A stretch of 64,000 nucleotides of DNA from Paenibacillus sp. FSL R5-0912 (GTDB lineage: Bacteria; Bacillota; Bacilli; Paenibacillales; Paenibacillaceae). The notes below the pieces were generated by a model. The model was not told where the DNA came from, did no database searches, and saw only the letters and a program-made list of their open reading frames with translations. A program made the translations under genes and the position numbers. Below are positions 52,124 to 62,300 of the stretch, in pieces; positions within the stretch are counted from its first letter, which is position 1, and each line of letters starts with the position of its first letter. The stretch lies in the NCBI RefSeq assembly GCF_000758605.1, contig NZ_CP009282.1, positions 248,001 to 312,000 on the forward strand, read 5' to 3'.

Positions 52124-53954
52124 CTTCACTCACCTCATCCCATGTAGTCACCACCGGAAACCGGATCACCGCCAGCAGGCCGCAGCCATCCTCGGTATTA
52201 GCGTAATAGCGGATTCCGTAAGACTCTCCAAAAAACTGCTGAATTCTCATATGCACATTGCGGATACCATAGGACTGGTTGCCCGGCTGCGGATGGGTTA
52301 GCAGCAGGTTCAGCCGCTCCGGGTCTGCCCCCACGCCGTCGTCAAACACCGAGACGCTGAGAATCTCCTGTGAAGTCTCGACTCTGATGCGGATTCTGCC
52401 TTGACCCCGCCGCTGCTGAATGCCATGAATCAGGGCATTCTCAACCAGCGGCTGCAGGCTGAGCTTGACCACCAGGCATTCCTCCAGCAGCTTGGGGTCC
52501 GTCTCCTCGAGTTCATATTCCAGCCTATCCCGGAAACGGAACTGCTGAATCTCCAGATAGCTCTCCACCTGCCGCAGCTCATCGCGGAGCGGGATGATAT
52601 TCCGTCCCTTGCTCAGGCTGTACCTGAAGAAATCCGAGAGGGAGGTAACCATATTGCTGATCTCTGGAATATCGTGATTGATGGCGATCCAGTTGATCGA
52701 ATCCAGGGTGTTGTAGAGAAAATGCGGGTTGATCTGGGCCTGCAGGGATTGGAGCTCGGCTTCTTTCTTGCGCAGCTCGGTCACATAGAGCTTGTCAATC
52801 AGCGCCTTAATCTGCTGGAGCAGCTTGTTATAGCGGTTGAACAAGTAGGCGAATTCATCCTTGCGCCTGTAGCGGATGGTAATGTTGAAATTTCCACTTT
52901 CGGCATGCGACATCGACTGGATGAACTTACGGATCGGCGCTGAGATATTCTCTGACAGCAGCAGGGCCATCATGAGCGAGACCAGCATACAGATGCCGAT
53001 CACGATATACATCACCCGGCGGAAGGCGGCTAATTCTCCGTTAAGCTCACGGACAGGAGAGAACGAGAGAATGGTCCAGCCGGTGTTGTCGATGGTCCGG
53101 TAGGAGACAAGCATATTCTCGCCGCCGATCATCTGGTGAAAAGAATGCAGACCCGCTGAACCGGCAGCCGGAGCGTTCATCTTGCTGTAGTAGTCCTGTG
53201 TGTTGATGTTCTGCCCGATCAAGGCCGGCTCCGGACTGATGGCGATCGTGCCGGTTCCGTCTGCGATATAGACCTTGCTGCCGGGCGTAGGCTTGTAATG
53301 CTCCAGCAGTGTGCCGAATTCAGCTACAGGAATGTCGATGGTCAGAAGTCCGACAAAGGGCAGCTGGGCATGCCGGATGCCGAACAGACGCCTTGCGAAT
53401 TTGAGGGTGTACTTGGAATCCAGAGAGCTGAGTCCGACGACAGTGAAATCGGATTGGGCCGGAATGCCCAGATACCAGGGCTTCAGAGAGATGAGATCGA
53501 TATTGAATACGCGTCTGGAGAAGTTATATTGGGTATATTCCGGGCGGTTCAGCATATAGAGCATAGGGACAAAGCTGCTTCCAGACGTACCGTTCGCGGG
53601 GAAGTTCTCGAGAATTTTGCTTAGGGCAGCCAGCTCATTAATGATTCCGCTGCTGTCTGTGGGCCGGTTAGAGGAGATGAGGTCAGCGAATTCTGAATTA
53701 AGATAGAGCGATACCATGGATTTATTGGCGGCCTCGAACCGCTGGGCCAGATTGTCCTGAACGAGATTGAAGTTGTTCTCAATGGATGTATTAACATTGC
53801 GGGTGATAATATCGGCTGATTTGTTATATACCGTCACCGATATAATGGTTGTCGGAAGCAGGACGAGGAACAGGAAGTAGAGAATCAGCCGGCTGCGGAT
53901 GCTGAAATTATACAAGAAGAGGGTCCGCGACAACGTATCATACAGCTTCCTCAT
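52098..53954 (-). CDS. Sensor histidine kinase, YesM-like
   Basis: A 618-residue membrane kinase. The N-terminal membrane segment (about 22-42: LILYFLFLVLLPTTIISVTV) is followed by a Cache-type extracellular domain to about 295, a second membrane segment (YIVIGICMLVSLMMALLL), HAMP (ISAPIRKFIQSMSHAESG), the phospho-His motif INPHFLYNTLDSINW, and ATPase motifs LVENALIHG and FDDGVGADPE. The ATG at 53954 has GGGGAGGG upstream; a longer frame would run antisense into the divergent binding-protein gene. It pairs with the overlapping regulator and probably senses a sugar or its binding protein. Confidence 0.87.
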   Translation of the reverse strand: MRKLYDTLSRTLFLYNFSIRSRLILYFLFLVLLPTTIISVTVYNKSADIITRNVNTSIENNFNLVQDNLAQRFEAANKSMVSLYLNSEFADLISSNRPTDSSGIINELAALSKILENFPANGTSGSSFVPMLYMLNRPEYTQYNFSRRVFNIDLISLKPWYLGIPAQSDFTVVGLSSLDSKYTLKFARRLFGIRHAQLPFVGLLTIDIPVAEFGTLLEHYKPTPGSKVYIADGTGTIAISPEPALIGQNINTQDYYSKMNAPAAGSAGLHSFHQMIGGENMLVSYRTIDNTGWTILSFSPVRELNGELAAFRRVMYIVIGICMLVSLMMALLLSENISAPIRKFIQSMSHAESGNFNITIRYRRKDEFAYLFNRYNKLLQQIKALIDKLYVTELRKKEAELQSLQAQINPHFLYNTLDSINWIAINHDIPEISNMVTSLSDFFRYSLSKGRNIIPLRDELRQVESYLEIQQFRFRDRLEYELEETDPKLLEECLVVKLSLQPLVENALIHGIQQRRGQGRIRIRVETSQEILSVSVFDDGVGADPERLNLLLTHPQPGNQSYGIRNVHMRIQQFFGESYGIRYYANTEDGCGLLAVIRFPVVTTWDEVSEDVNDDRSG

Positions 53955-54082
53955 TGGAGCCCTCCCCGGCGTCCCGATATTTGCGGCTTGCCATTTATCG
54001 GGTATTGGTGGAAAATACCAATCAATAGCTGGTATACATTGTAAAACGCAACGAGTCTTGATGTCAACGCAGGAGGTGCAAG

Positions 54083-55555
54083 ATGAAACGGTTCCTGTTC
54101 TATATCCTTGCCTTACTATTATGCGGGACTGCAGCGTATGCCATTGCTTATGACCGTCCGCTGCTGGTGGACTTCCGCCCGGATCCTGCGGAAGCACCGG
54201 TGCAGCCCATCCGGATAAAGATTGCCCTGTATGACTGGACGGAGAACCTGGAAGTGAAGAATGCCATCAGTCAATATAACAAAACCAATCCCGATCATAT
54301 CGAGATTAACGTTATGGATATCGCTGCAGATGTCTACGATGACACCTTAAATATGCTGATGACCTCGGGACAGGGTCCGGATGTGTTCAGTGTGGATAAT
54401 ACCTGGCTGGCTACCTATGTGAACAAAGGGTATTTGGCTAATCTGTCCGCAGAGCTGAACACTGCTGACTTAAGCAGATTCCCGGCATGGGCCAGGAATT
54501 ATGCACACAGTTCTTTGTTCAGAGGGGGGATCTACTTCATGCCCTCCAGTGTCGATACCGTGCGTCTCCTCTACAACAAGCAGCTGTTCCGCGATGCGGG
54601 ACTTGACCCGGAGCCGCCGCCGCTTACCTTCGAAGCGGTGAAAGAGGCTGCCGCCCGGATCAGCCAGGCAGGAGAGGGCGTGAATAAATATGGCTTCGCG
54701 CTTCCTGCAGGAGACAGCCAGGATAGCCTGCAGACCGGTCTTGAAATCTCCAATACCTCTAGCGGTTACTATCTTTATAATTACCAGACCGGGCGTTATG
54801 AGCTGAGTGTATACAGATTCTGGCTGCAAATGGTGCTGGACATGAAGCGTGAGGGGAGTCTGTATCCGGGTGAGGCACTGCTTAAGCGTGATAGTGCCCT
54901 GCGGCAGTTCGCGGACGGCAATATCGGCATGATGTACGCCACCAGCAAAGATTATGTAAAGCTGCAGGAATATATGCCGAAGGACGATTGGGGAGTTGCA
55001 ATGCCTCCCGTGGCGGACGCCTCCAAGCGGGACGGCGGAGCGCTCATGATGATCCCGCACTCTCCGCTGGTAGTGAATGATTCAGCGCCAAGCCGGGAGG
55101 CGGCGGTTAAAGTGTGGAAATTCCTGCAGTCCGGGGAATTCCTGACCATTCTGTTCCAGCAGGCGCTGGCCCTGCCGGTGGTGGATGGTATTCTCGATGT
55201 TCCGGGTCTTGCGCCGGGGCTGGGGCACTTCAAGGAATTTATTCCGACTGCTGCTGAGTCTATATATCCGCTCTCGCCGCAGATTATGGATCAATATGAT
55301 CCGAGCACGGTATCCATGGAACCGCGTGATTCCGGGGACCGTCCGAGGATGCAGCTGTATCTGCAGATTCTCTCGGGAGAGAGGCCGCTTGACGAGGGGC
55401 TGCGCAGCGAAACGGAGCGGCTGAATCAGATGCTCGACATTGCGGATACGGGGTACTCTTTTCAGCGCGAGGAGTATATCTATCCTGACTTTGATCCGCA
55501 TCATCCCCTAAAGGCAGAGAGTCTGGAGAGCCAGCTGAGTAAGGGACAGGAATAG
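54083..55555 (+). CDS. Extracellular solute-binding protein, divergent from the second two-component pair
   Basis: A 490-residue family 1 binding protein. The N-terminal hydrophobic segment FLFYILALLLCGTAAYAIA has only a weak lipobox (ALLLC), so it may be lipid-anchored, cleaved at AYA, or membrane-tethered. The mature part has LMTSGQGPDVFSVDNTWLA, FMPSSVDTVRLLYNKQLF and DGGALMMIPHSPL, typical of sugar binders. It has no adjacent permeases of its own. Placement divergent from a YesM-type kinase suggests it acts as a ligand-presenting accessory to the sensor, or feeds the LplABC-like transporter downstream. AGGAGGTG precedes the ATG. Confidence 0.82.
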   Translation: MKRFLFYILALLLCGTAAYAIAYDRPLLVDFRPDPAEAPVQPIRIKIALYDWTENLEVKNAISQYNKTNPDHIEINVMDIAADVYDDTLNMLMTSGQGPDVFSVDNTWLATYVNKGYLANLSAELNTADLSRFPAWARNYAHSSLFRGGIYFMPSSVDTVRLLYNKQLFRDAGLDPEPPPLTFEAVKEAAARISQAGEGVNKYGFALPAGDSQDSLQTGLEISNTSSGYYLYNYQTGRYELSVYRFWLQMVLDMKREGSLYPGEALLKRDSALRQFADGNIGMMYATSKDYVKLQEYMPKDDWGVAMPPVADASKRDGGALMMIPHSPLVVNDSAPSREAAVKVWKFLQSGEFLTILFQQALALPVVDGILDVPGLAPGLGHFKEFIPTAAESIYPLSPQIMDQYDPSTVSMEPRDSGDRPRMQLYLQILSGERPLDEGLRSETERLNQMLDIADTGYSFQREEYIYPDFDPHHPLKAESLESQLSKGQE

Positions 55556-55575
55556 AATAGCCCGTTTAGGATTAG

Positions 55576-55616
55576 GGACTTGCCCGGGCCGTGGCGGCTT
55601 CGGGGGAGTCCTTTTT
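55576..55616 (+). terminator. Terminator after the solute-binding protein gene
   Basis: GGACT..CCCG / CGGG..AGTCC imperfect stem followed by TTTTT. Confidence 0.75.
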
Positions 55617-55650
55617 GTGCTGGCGGGTACCTCACAATCCCAAACTCCGT

Positions 55651-55715
55651 AGGATTTTGAACTTTTATTATAGATGGCCTTATTTAGCATCAGCCGTTCT
55701 CCGGCTACACTTAAG
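55651..55715 (+). promoter_or_regulatory. Promoter/regulatory element shared with the GH3 gene at 63900, copy 1
   Basis: AGGATTTTGAACTTTTATTA onward aligns almost without gaps with 63807-63870. TTGAAC at 55657-55662, 17 bases, then TTATTT could be -35/-10. GCCG..CGGC and TACACTT follow in both copies. Confidence 0.6.
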
Positions 55716-55759
55716 TCATGGAAGAGAGAGACTGCTGAAGGAATCAGGAGGCGGAAGGA

Positions 55760-56746
55760 ATGATTACAGAGGAGAAGAGAAGCGTAGCCGATGCAGGCAG
55801 CGGCCTGCCGGTACACAGGAGCACGAAGCGGGGCACCATGCTGAGACATCTGCTGAAGCACAAAGTTCTGCTGCTGATGCTGCTGCCGGGTGTGCTTTTT
55901 TTGCTGGTCAATAATTATCTGCCGATGTTCGGGATCATTATTGCCTTCAAGAATATTAACTATGTCGACGGCATTCTCGGCAGTCCGTGGGTGGGGCTGG
56001 ATAACTTCAGATTCCTGTTCGCAACCTCGGATGCCTGGATTATAACCCGCAATACGGTGCTCTACAACTTTGTGTTTATTATTCTCAACCTGGTGATTGC
56101 CGTGTCCATCGCGATTGCCCTGAATGAGCTGAAGAATAAGCTGGCCGCCAAATTTTATCAGAGCATCATGTTCTTCCCGTACTTCTTGTCGATGGTTGTG
56201 GTGAGTTATCTGGTGTTCGCCTTTCTGAATGTTGAATACGGTTTCATTAATAAAGGGATCTTCGCCCTGTTCGGGCTGGATGAGCTGAACTGGTATTCCG
56301 AGCCGAAATATTGGCCGTTCATTCTGCCGCTGATCAACCTCTGGAAAGGGGTGGGCTATGGTTGTGTCATCTATCTGGCGGCCATCATCGGCATTGACAA
56401 CGAATACTATGAAGCGGCCCTGATCGACGGCGCCAGCAAGTGGAAGCAGATCCTGCATATCACGATTCCGCTGATCCGTCCGGTCATTATCATCACAACG
56501 ATTCTGGCCATCGGCGGGATCTTCCGCTCCGACTTCGGGCTGTTCTACCAGACCACGCTGAATTCCGGAGCACTGTACCCGACCACGCTGGTCATCGACA
56601 CCTACGTCTATAACGCACTGATTAATATGGGGAACCTGGGCATGTCCGCAGCAGCGGGATTGTATCAATCGGTGGTCGGCTTCTTCCTGGTCCTCGGCTC
56701 GAACTGGATCGTGCGCAAGGTCGACAAGGACCAGGCGGTATTCTAA
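55760..56746 (+). CDS. ABC transporter permease, LplB-like
   Basis: A 328-residue permease with an N-terminal cytoplasmic tail and six hydrophobic segments. FLLVNNYLPMFGIIIAFKNI is the family's first segment. The EAA loop is NEYYEAALIDGASKWKQILH followed by ITIPLIRPVI. This is the LplB/YtcP branch, which imports complex oligosaccharides rather than maltose-type sugars. AGGAGGCGGAAGGA precedes the ATG. It is the first gene of an operon with a second permease and a binding protein, and its promoter element recurs before the GH3 gene at 63900. Confidence 0.87.
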   Translation: MITEEKRSVADAGSGLPVHRSTKRGTMLRHLLKHKVLLLMLLPGVLFLLVNNYLPMFGIIIAFKNINYVDGILGSPWVGLDNFRFLFATSDAWIITRNTVLYNFVFIILNLVIAVSIAIALNELKNKLAAKFYQSIMFFPYFLSMVVVSYLVFAFLNVEYGFINKGIFALFGLDELNWYSEPKYWPFILPLINLWKGVGYGCVIYLAAIIGIDNEYYEAALIDGASKWKQILHITIPLIRPVIIITTILAIGGIFRSDFGLFYQTTLNSGALYPTTLVIDTYVYNALINMGNLGMSAAAGLYQSVVGFFLVLGSNWIVRKVDKDQAVF

Positions 56747-56762
56747 AAAGGAGTGGAAATCC

Positions 56763-57656
56763 GTGGCTAATAACGAAATATCCAGATTTACCAACCTCAT
56801 TCTCCATGTTATTTTTATCATCCTGTCCATTACCTGCCTGCTGCCGATTGTGCTCGTCTTCATGATTTCCATTACCGACTATGATTACATTGTGCTGAAT
56901 GGCTATCAATTTATCCCGGAGAAGCTCAGCCTGGAAGCCTATGCGTATATCTTCAAGGATTACAGCGTTGTGTTAAAAGCGTACGGCGTATCCTTCTTCG
57001 TCACCATCACCGGAACGCTGGTCAGTGTGTTCATCTCTTCACTGTATGCTTATCCGATCTCACGGACCGATTTCAGATACCGCGGCTTTTTCGCCTTCCT
57101 GATCTTCTTCACCATGCTGTTCGGCGGCGGGCTGGTGCCCTGGTATATGGTCTATACGCAAGTGCTGGATCTCAAGAACTCCATCTGGGCGCTCATCGTG
57201 CCGATGCTGCTGTCGCCGTTCAATGTGCTGATCATGAAAACATATTTCCAGATGAGTGTACCGCCTGCGCTGATCGAAGCCTCCACCATCGACGGGGCCG
57301 GGGAGCTGCGGACGTTCTTCCAGATTGTGTTTCCGCTGTCCCTGCCGGTATTCGCCACGATTGGGCTGTTCAATACACTGCATTACTGGAATGACTGGTT
57401 CAACAGCATGATCTTCATCACCGATACAGACCTCTATTCCCTGCAATATCTGATGTACAAAATGATCTCCCAGGCGGATTACCTGAGCCGCAACGGCGCA
57501 CTCATTCAGGGCTCGGCCACCGAGCTGGCCAAATTACCGGGGGAAACGATCCGCATGGCGATGGCGCTGATTGGCATTGGTCCGATTGTGCTCGCGTATC
57601 CGTTCTTCCAGCGGTATTTCATCAAAGGCTTGACGCTTGGCTCGATTAAAGGCTAA
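56763..57656 (+). CDS. ABC transporter permease, LplC/YtcP-like
   Basis: A 297-residue permease with six hydrophobic segments. The EAA motif is PPALIEASTIDGAGELRTFF followed by QIVFPLSLPVFATIGLF. LTLGSIKG at the C-terminus is the usual ending in this family. A GTG start has AAAAAGGAGTGG upstream. It is 16 bases behind the LplB-like gene. The two would form the membrane channel for the substrate delivered by the binding protein at 57711, with an ATPase encoded elsewhere. Confidence 0.88.
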   Translation: MANNEISRFTNLILHVIFIILSITCLLPIVLVFMISITDYDYIVLNGYQFIPEKLSLEAYAYIFKDYSVVLKAYGVSFFVTITGTLVSVFISSLYAYPISRTDFRYRGFFAFLIFFTMLFGGGLVPWYMVYTQVLDLKNSIWALIVPMLLSPFNVLIMKTYFQMSVPPALIEASTIDGAGELRTFFQIVFPLSLPVFATIGLFNTLHYWNDWFNSMIFITDTDLYSLQYLMYKMISQADYLSRNGALIQGSATELAKLPGETIRMAMALIGIGPIVLAYPFFQRYFIKGLTLGSIKG

Positions 57657-57710
57657 CCTCGGAATCAACCGATTAGCATATATTGTTCCATCAAGGGGAG
57701 GAAACAAAGT

Positions 57711-59264
57711 ATGGCAGGTAAAAAAGTCACGGGTCTGCTGCTGTCGCTTGTACTTATGGTTGGGTTCACCCTAGCCGGCTGCTCCGGAAATAACAACAAT
57801 ACCGCTGCTCCTTCGGAGAAGGCAGGGGAGAGCACCGCGGCTCCGGCTGCCACTAAGGAAGCCACTGCAACGGATGCGGCCGGGACGGAAACGCCAGATG
57901 CGCTGGAACCGGTGGAGCTGTCGCTCTATCTGCCCGGCGGGCCGGATAAGGATGTGGCTTCTGTAGAGCAGGAGATCAATGCGTATCTGAAGGATAAAAT
58001 AAATGCCACGATCAAGATTAACCAGCTGAGCTGGGATAAACCGGCCGATAAGGTCAACCTGATGATCCAGTCCGGCGAAGTGTTCGATATGGTCTATACC
58101 TGGAACTTCATGACCAATGCCGCCAAGGGAGCGTATCTGCCGCTGGAAGAGCTGATCGAGGAATACGCTAAGGAAACGAAGGCACAAATCAATCCTGCAT
58201 ACCTGCAGGCGGCTACTGTTAACGGACATTTGTATGCGATTCCCACAGAGAAGGAGCTGGGGCAGTCTGTCGGGTTTGCTTTTGACAAAGCGATTGTCGA
58301 TAAATACGGCTTCGATGTGAACAGCATCAAGAAGCTGGAGGATATTGAACCGATGCTGAAGACGATTAAGGAGAAAGAACCGACTCTCTCCCCGCTGTTC
58401 ATGAATCATACCGACAGTCTGAACTGGTTCACCGCATATCCGGAAAGTGAAGACCTCGACGGCAGTAATGAAATTCCGACACTGCTCGATTACAAAACGA
58501 TGAAGGTATTCAACGAATATGATACGCCGGAAATGGTGGAACGGCTGAAGCTGATCCGCAGCTGGTATGAAGCGGGCTATATTAACAAGAACGGTGCCAC
58601 AGACAAGACCGAGCTGAAGGATGCGGTCAAAAGCGGCAAGGCCTGGTTCGTCTACGGCAATATGAATCCGACCTCCACCAATGACTGGACCCGGCTCGCC
58701 GAGAAGCCGATGATCATCAAGACACTGCTGCCGGTTGGCGTCAGCACCAAGAGCCTGCAGGGCTCCATGCTCGCCATCTCCAGAACCTCCAAAAACCCTG
58801 AACGGGCCATGATGTTCATGAACCTGATCCATACCGATCCGGTGCTCTACAACCTGCTGACCTTCGGAATTGAGGGCAAGCATTATAAGAAGCTGGAGAA
58901 CAACACGGTGGAGTTCATTCCGGACAGCGGCTACAACTCCGTATCTTCCTGGATGATCGGCAATGTTCTGCTGAACTACCTGAACAAAGACGAAGATCCT
59001 AACCGCGTACAGCTGTACACCGACTGGAACAAGAACTCTGCCGTTTCACCGGTCATCGGCTTTGTCTTCGATTCGACCAAGGTGCAGTCGCAGATCGGCG
59101 CACTGATCAATATTACGAAGCAATATAAGAACACCCTGTACTCCGGGGAAAAGGACCCTGAACCGGTCCTGAAGGAAATGAACAGCAAGCTGAAGGCCGC
59201 AGGCCTGGATGCTGTGATTACAGAAATTCAAACGCAACTGGATGCTTTCCTGGCCGCCAAATAA
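57711..59264 (+). CDS. ABC transporter substrate-binding lipoprotein, LplA-like
   Basis: A 517-residue binding protein. The signal peptide VTGLLLSLVLMVGFTLAGCS ends in lipobox LAGC, followed by an Asn/Ala/Thr-rich linker to about residue 60. The mature part has LYLPGGPDKDVASVEQEINA, NLMIQSGEVFDMVYTWNFMT and YAIPTEKELGQSVGFAFDK, typical of LplA-type proteins with DUF3502-like C-termini. The ATG has AAGGGGAGG upstream. It completes the transporter with 55760 and 56763. The large secreted enzyme 134 bases downstream may generate its oligosaccharide ligand. Confidence 0.88.
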   Translation: MAGKKVTGLLLSLVLMVGFTLAGCSGNNNNTAAPSEKAGESTAAPAATKEATATDAAGTETPDALEPVELSLYLPGGPDKDVASVEQEINAYLKDKINATIKINQLSWDKPADKVNLMIQSGEVFDMVYTWNFMTNAAKGAYLPLEELIEEYAKETKAQINPAYLQAATVNGHLYAIPTEKELGQSVGFAFDKAIVDKYGFDVNSIKKLEDIEPMLKTIKEKEPTLSPLFMNHTDSLNWFTAYPESEDLDGSNEIPTLLDYKTMKVFNEYDTPEMVERLKLIRSWYEAGYINKNGATDKTELKDAVKSGKAWFVYGNMNPTSTNDWTRLAEKPMIIKTLLPVGVSTKSLQGSMLAISRTSKNPERAMMFMNLIHTDPVLYNLLTFGIEGKHYKKLENNTVEFIPDSGYNSVSSWMIGNVLLNYLNKDEDPNRVQLYTDWNKNSAVSPVIGFVFDSTKVQSQIGALINITKQYKNTLYSGEKDPEPVLKEMNSKLKAAGLDAVITEIQTQLDAFLAAK

Positions 59265-59398
59265 GCAGCTAAGGCCATAGCACGCCCGGTATTCATAGCA
59301 GGCAGTCCCAGCGGCCGCTTGCCGGATACCGGGTATTCTCATTCGCTGAACCAGCATTTGGGGAGCCCTTATCTTATTCTCAAGAAGAGGGTGTTAAT

Positions 59399-62300
59399 GT
59401 GCGAAAACAGAAGATAACAGGCAAGTTGCTCATTACTGTTCTGGTGCTGATGTCCGTTCTGGCGCCTGGCGGGCGAATTCTGTCCGCCGGACCGCCAGCG
59501 GCACTGACTGCTGTACAAGAAATGAAGTCACCTGCGGTGCTGTCGCTGCCTGCCGCTGAATCGTCCTATGACAGGACGGTCACAGAGGATACCTATCAGC
59601 CGCCCACGCTGCTCTGGCAGGTTGGGGAGCAGGATAACAGCTCGGCAGAATTTACGGTATTTCAAGATGTGTACAGTGAGAATATTACCCTCCCCGCAAA
59701 TCCCATGAGCTGGAATACCCTCTCCAAGGGCATGAAAGCAGACCACAACGGTACCATGAATCTCACCTTTAATTTAACCGAAATCCCTCTCTACGGCGTG
59801 GAGTTCAGCTTCAAGGTTATAGATGCAAGCACCGCTATTCCGCAGCTGGCCGTATTCGCAAACGGCAGCTTCAGCGGGCTTATTCAGATTACCGGCTTGA
59901 ATGATGGAGAGACTCCGCTTACGCGCACATGGAAGCAGACCTATAAGCTCTACATTCCCAAAGAACAGCTGAAGATAGGGCAGAATGAGCTTAAGCTCAC
60001 CGTTGACCGGGGGTTATACGCAGATCCGCAGTCTCCCGGTTATGACGGGGACAGGTATCTGTGGTTTGAGTGGGATTATTTCAGGCTGGATGCGCTGGAG
60101 GAGCAGGCCGCCGAGCCTATACACGGGCGGTATATTCATCTGGGAAGCACAATTGCCGCATCCACCTTCAGGTATGACGAGAATGCAATCCGCCATCTGG
60201 CGCCAATGACCAAGTGGTTGGGCATAGCCTACAGCGGCAACTGGATGCGCACCTCCTTCTGGTCCGATACCAGCGCAGGCTGGGACCCGCTGGGGCGGAC
60301 TTATCTGGAGACGCTGCGCGATCTTAATCTGGAGCCGATGGTCAATATCATCGGCGGGAACTGGAAGAGCAATAGTGAACTGGCCGCCGGAACCATCAGC
60401 TCAGCGCTGCGGAGCTATTATGCCGGGTTCGTCAGCAAATTCGGCGATCTGTACCAGTATGCGGAAACGGGCAATGAGCCGGGATTATTCGGCTGGGCAC
60501 AGAAGGCGGTGCTTGCGCTTCATGAGCTGATGGATGAGGAAAGGCAGACCAATAGCCAGCCGTACCTGAAGATTGTTGCCCCCGGCTGGGCGTACTGGCC
60601 GTATAACGGAATTCCCGACGGCTGGGAGCGGGATGCCAGCCAGCGGGCAGCGATTGAAGCGCTGTCGGATGTGACCAACGGCCACAGCTATGGCGGCACC
60701 GGGGTTCAACCCTTGCCGGGCGGAAGCCTGTATGAGAATTTGCGTGTTTATGGCGAAGCGGATGAGGGTTTTGGCAAAGAAATGGCGATGAGTGAGACCG
60801 GCAGCAATGACAATCATTCCGACAATACGAAATATGGAACGTATGCGTACAGGTTCGCCTCAGCTTTTGACCGGGAGCTGCGGGGGGATATCGGCTATGT
60901 AGATCATATTATGCAGCACGCCGCCTTCTTCAATGACGGGACGGAGTTTGGGCTGTTCGATTCCGCGATTAACTGGAATACGCACCGCTATGAGGATACG
61001 GCAGCAGTGCCGGCCAATATCAATGAATCCGGGGAGACCCGGCTGAAGACGTTCCGCAGACTGGCCGCCGCTTATGCGACCCATGGAAGCCCGCTCAGCT
61101 ACGAAGTTCTCAATGCGGCTGCATTAACCGGGCAAAAGGCTTATTTCCGCGCAGTGGATACCTCGGCGCTGGGGGTTACAGCCATAGGCGCTTCGTCCGA
61201 TAAAATTCTGCTGAACTTCGTCAACTTTGAGAAATCGCCGGTAACCATGCAGGTACGGGTTGCGATGCCGTCCAGCGGAACGTATACGGGGGAACGCTTC
61301 GGTGCAGGAGATACCTATGCTGAAGCACATTCGAAGGTCCAGCTAACAGCAACGCCTTATATTATGCAAACGGTTACATTAGAGGCGGGCGAAACTGTCC
61401 AGTATATTCTGGATGAGAAGGAGAACACCCTGCCATCTGCTCCGGCCAGTCCGGCGGCAGTAGCAGTAAGTCATGAACAAATCAAGCTAACCTGGAATGC
61501 CTCCTCGGACAACGATGCGGTAGTCAGCTATAATGTGTACCGTGACGGCGGAGCGGTCCCGGTAATCAATGTTCCTGGACGCCTTACCTTCTGGAGTGAC
61601 TATACCGTTAACCCCCAGACCACTTATAGCTACACGGTTCAAGCGGTGGATGACTCCGGCAATGTATCGCCGCTCAGCACGGCTGTATCCGCCACCACAC
61701 CGGTAATGCCGGTTACGCCGCATGTCACGGGAGATCCGGCCAAATTCGAGGCGGAAGCTACCTCCTTTACCCTGCCGCTGAAGACCAGCAATAACAGCAG
61801 CGCCTCGGGAGGGAAGGTGGTCGAGCAGACACATGGCGGGGGACTCGCCATTCAGGGCTTCTATTCCGCGAACGGCGGCAGCTACACCTTAACTATTGCA
61901 TACGCTTCCAATCAGGAATCGAAGAAGAATATTCTCGTTAACGGAGTGAAACAGTCCACAGTTACGCTGCCCTCAACAGGAAGCTGGACTGCCAATATAA
62001 CCGCACGGCAGTATGGGATTACACTCCAGGCAGGCTATAACACAATCAGCTTCACCTCGGCAGGGAACGGGGCCAATATCGATTATTTCAGGCTGGAAGA
62101 GGGGCTGTATGTTCCGGTCTCCGCGTGGTACCCTGTTGCGCATAATCATACTTACATCGACTATACCGGGTTCGAGACCGCGCCGAATGGGGTCTCCCAT
62201 GTGACCTATGGAACGGATGCTTTGGCAGGGTTTAGCTTTAACGGCACCGGCGTCCGCTGGAGATCGGATATCAAAAGCGATATGGGCAGTGCTGACGTCT

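Noticed and set aside
53955..54197. 81-codon N-terminal extension of the second sensor kinase
   Set aside because: It runs antisense over the divergent binding-protein gene, while the ATG at 53954 has a good ribosome site and starts the membrane segment.
55508..56872. 454-codon minus-strand ORF opposite the LplB-like permease
   Set aside because: A shadow frame antisense to a well-supported permease; the translation (His/Asn/Gln-rich) matches no family.
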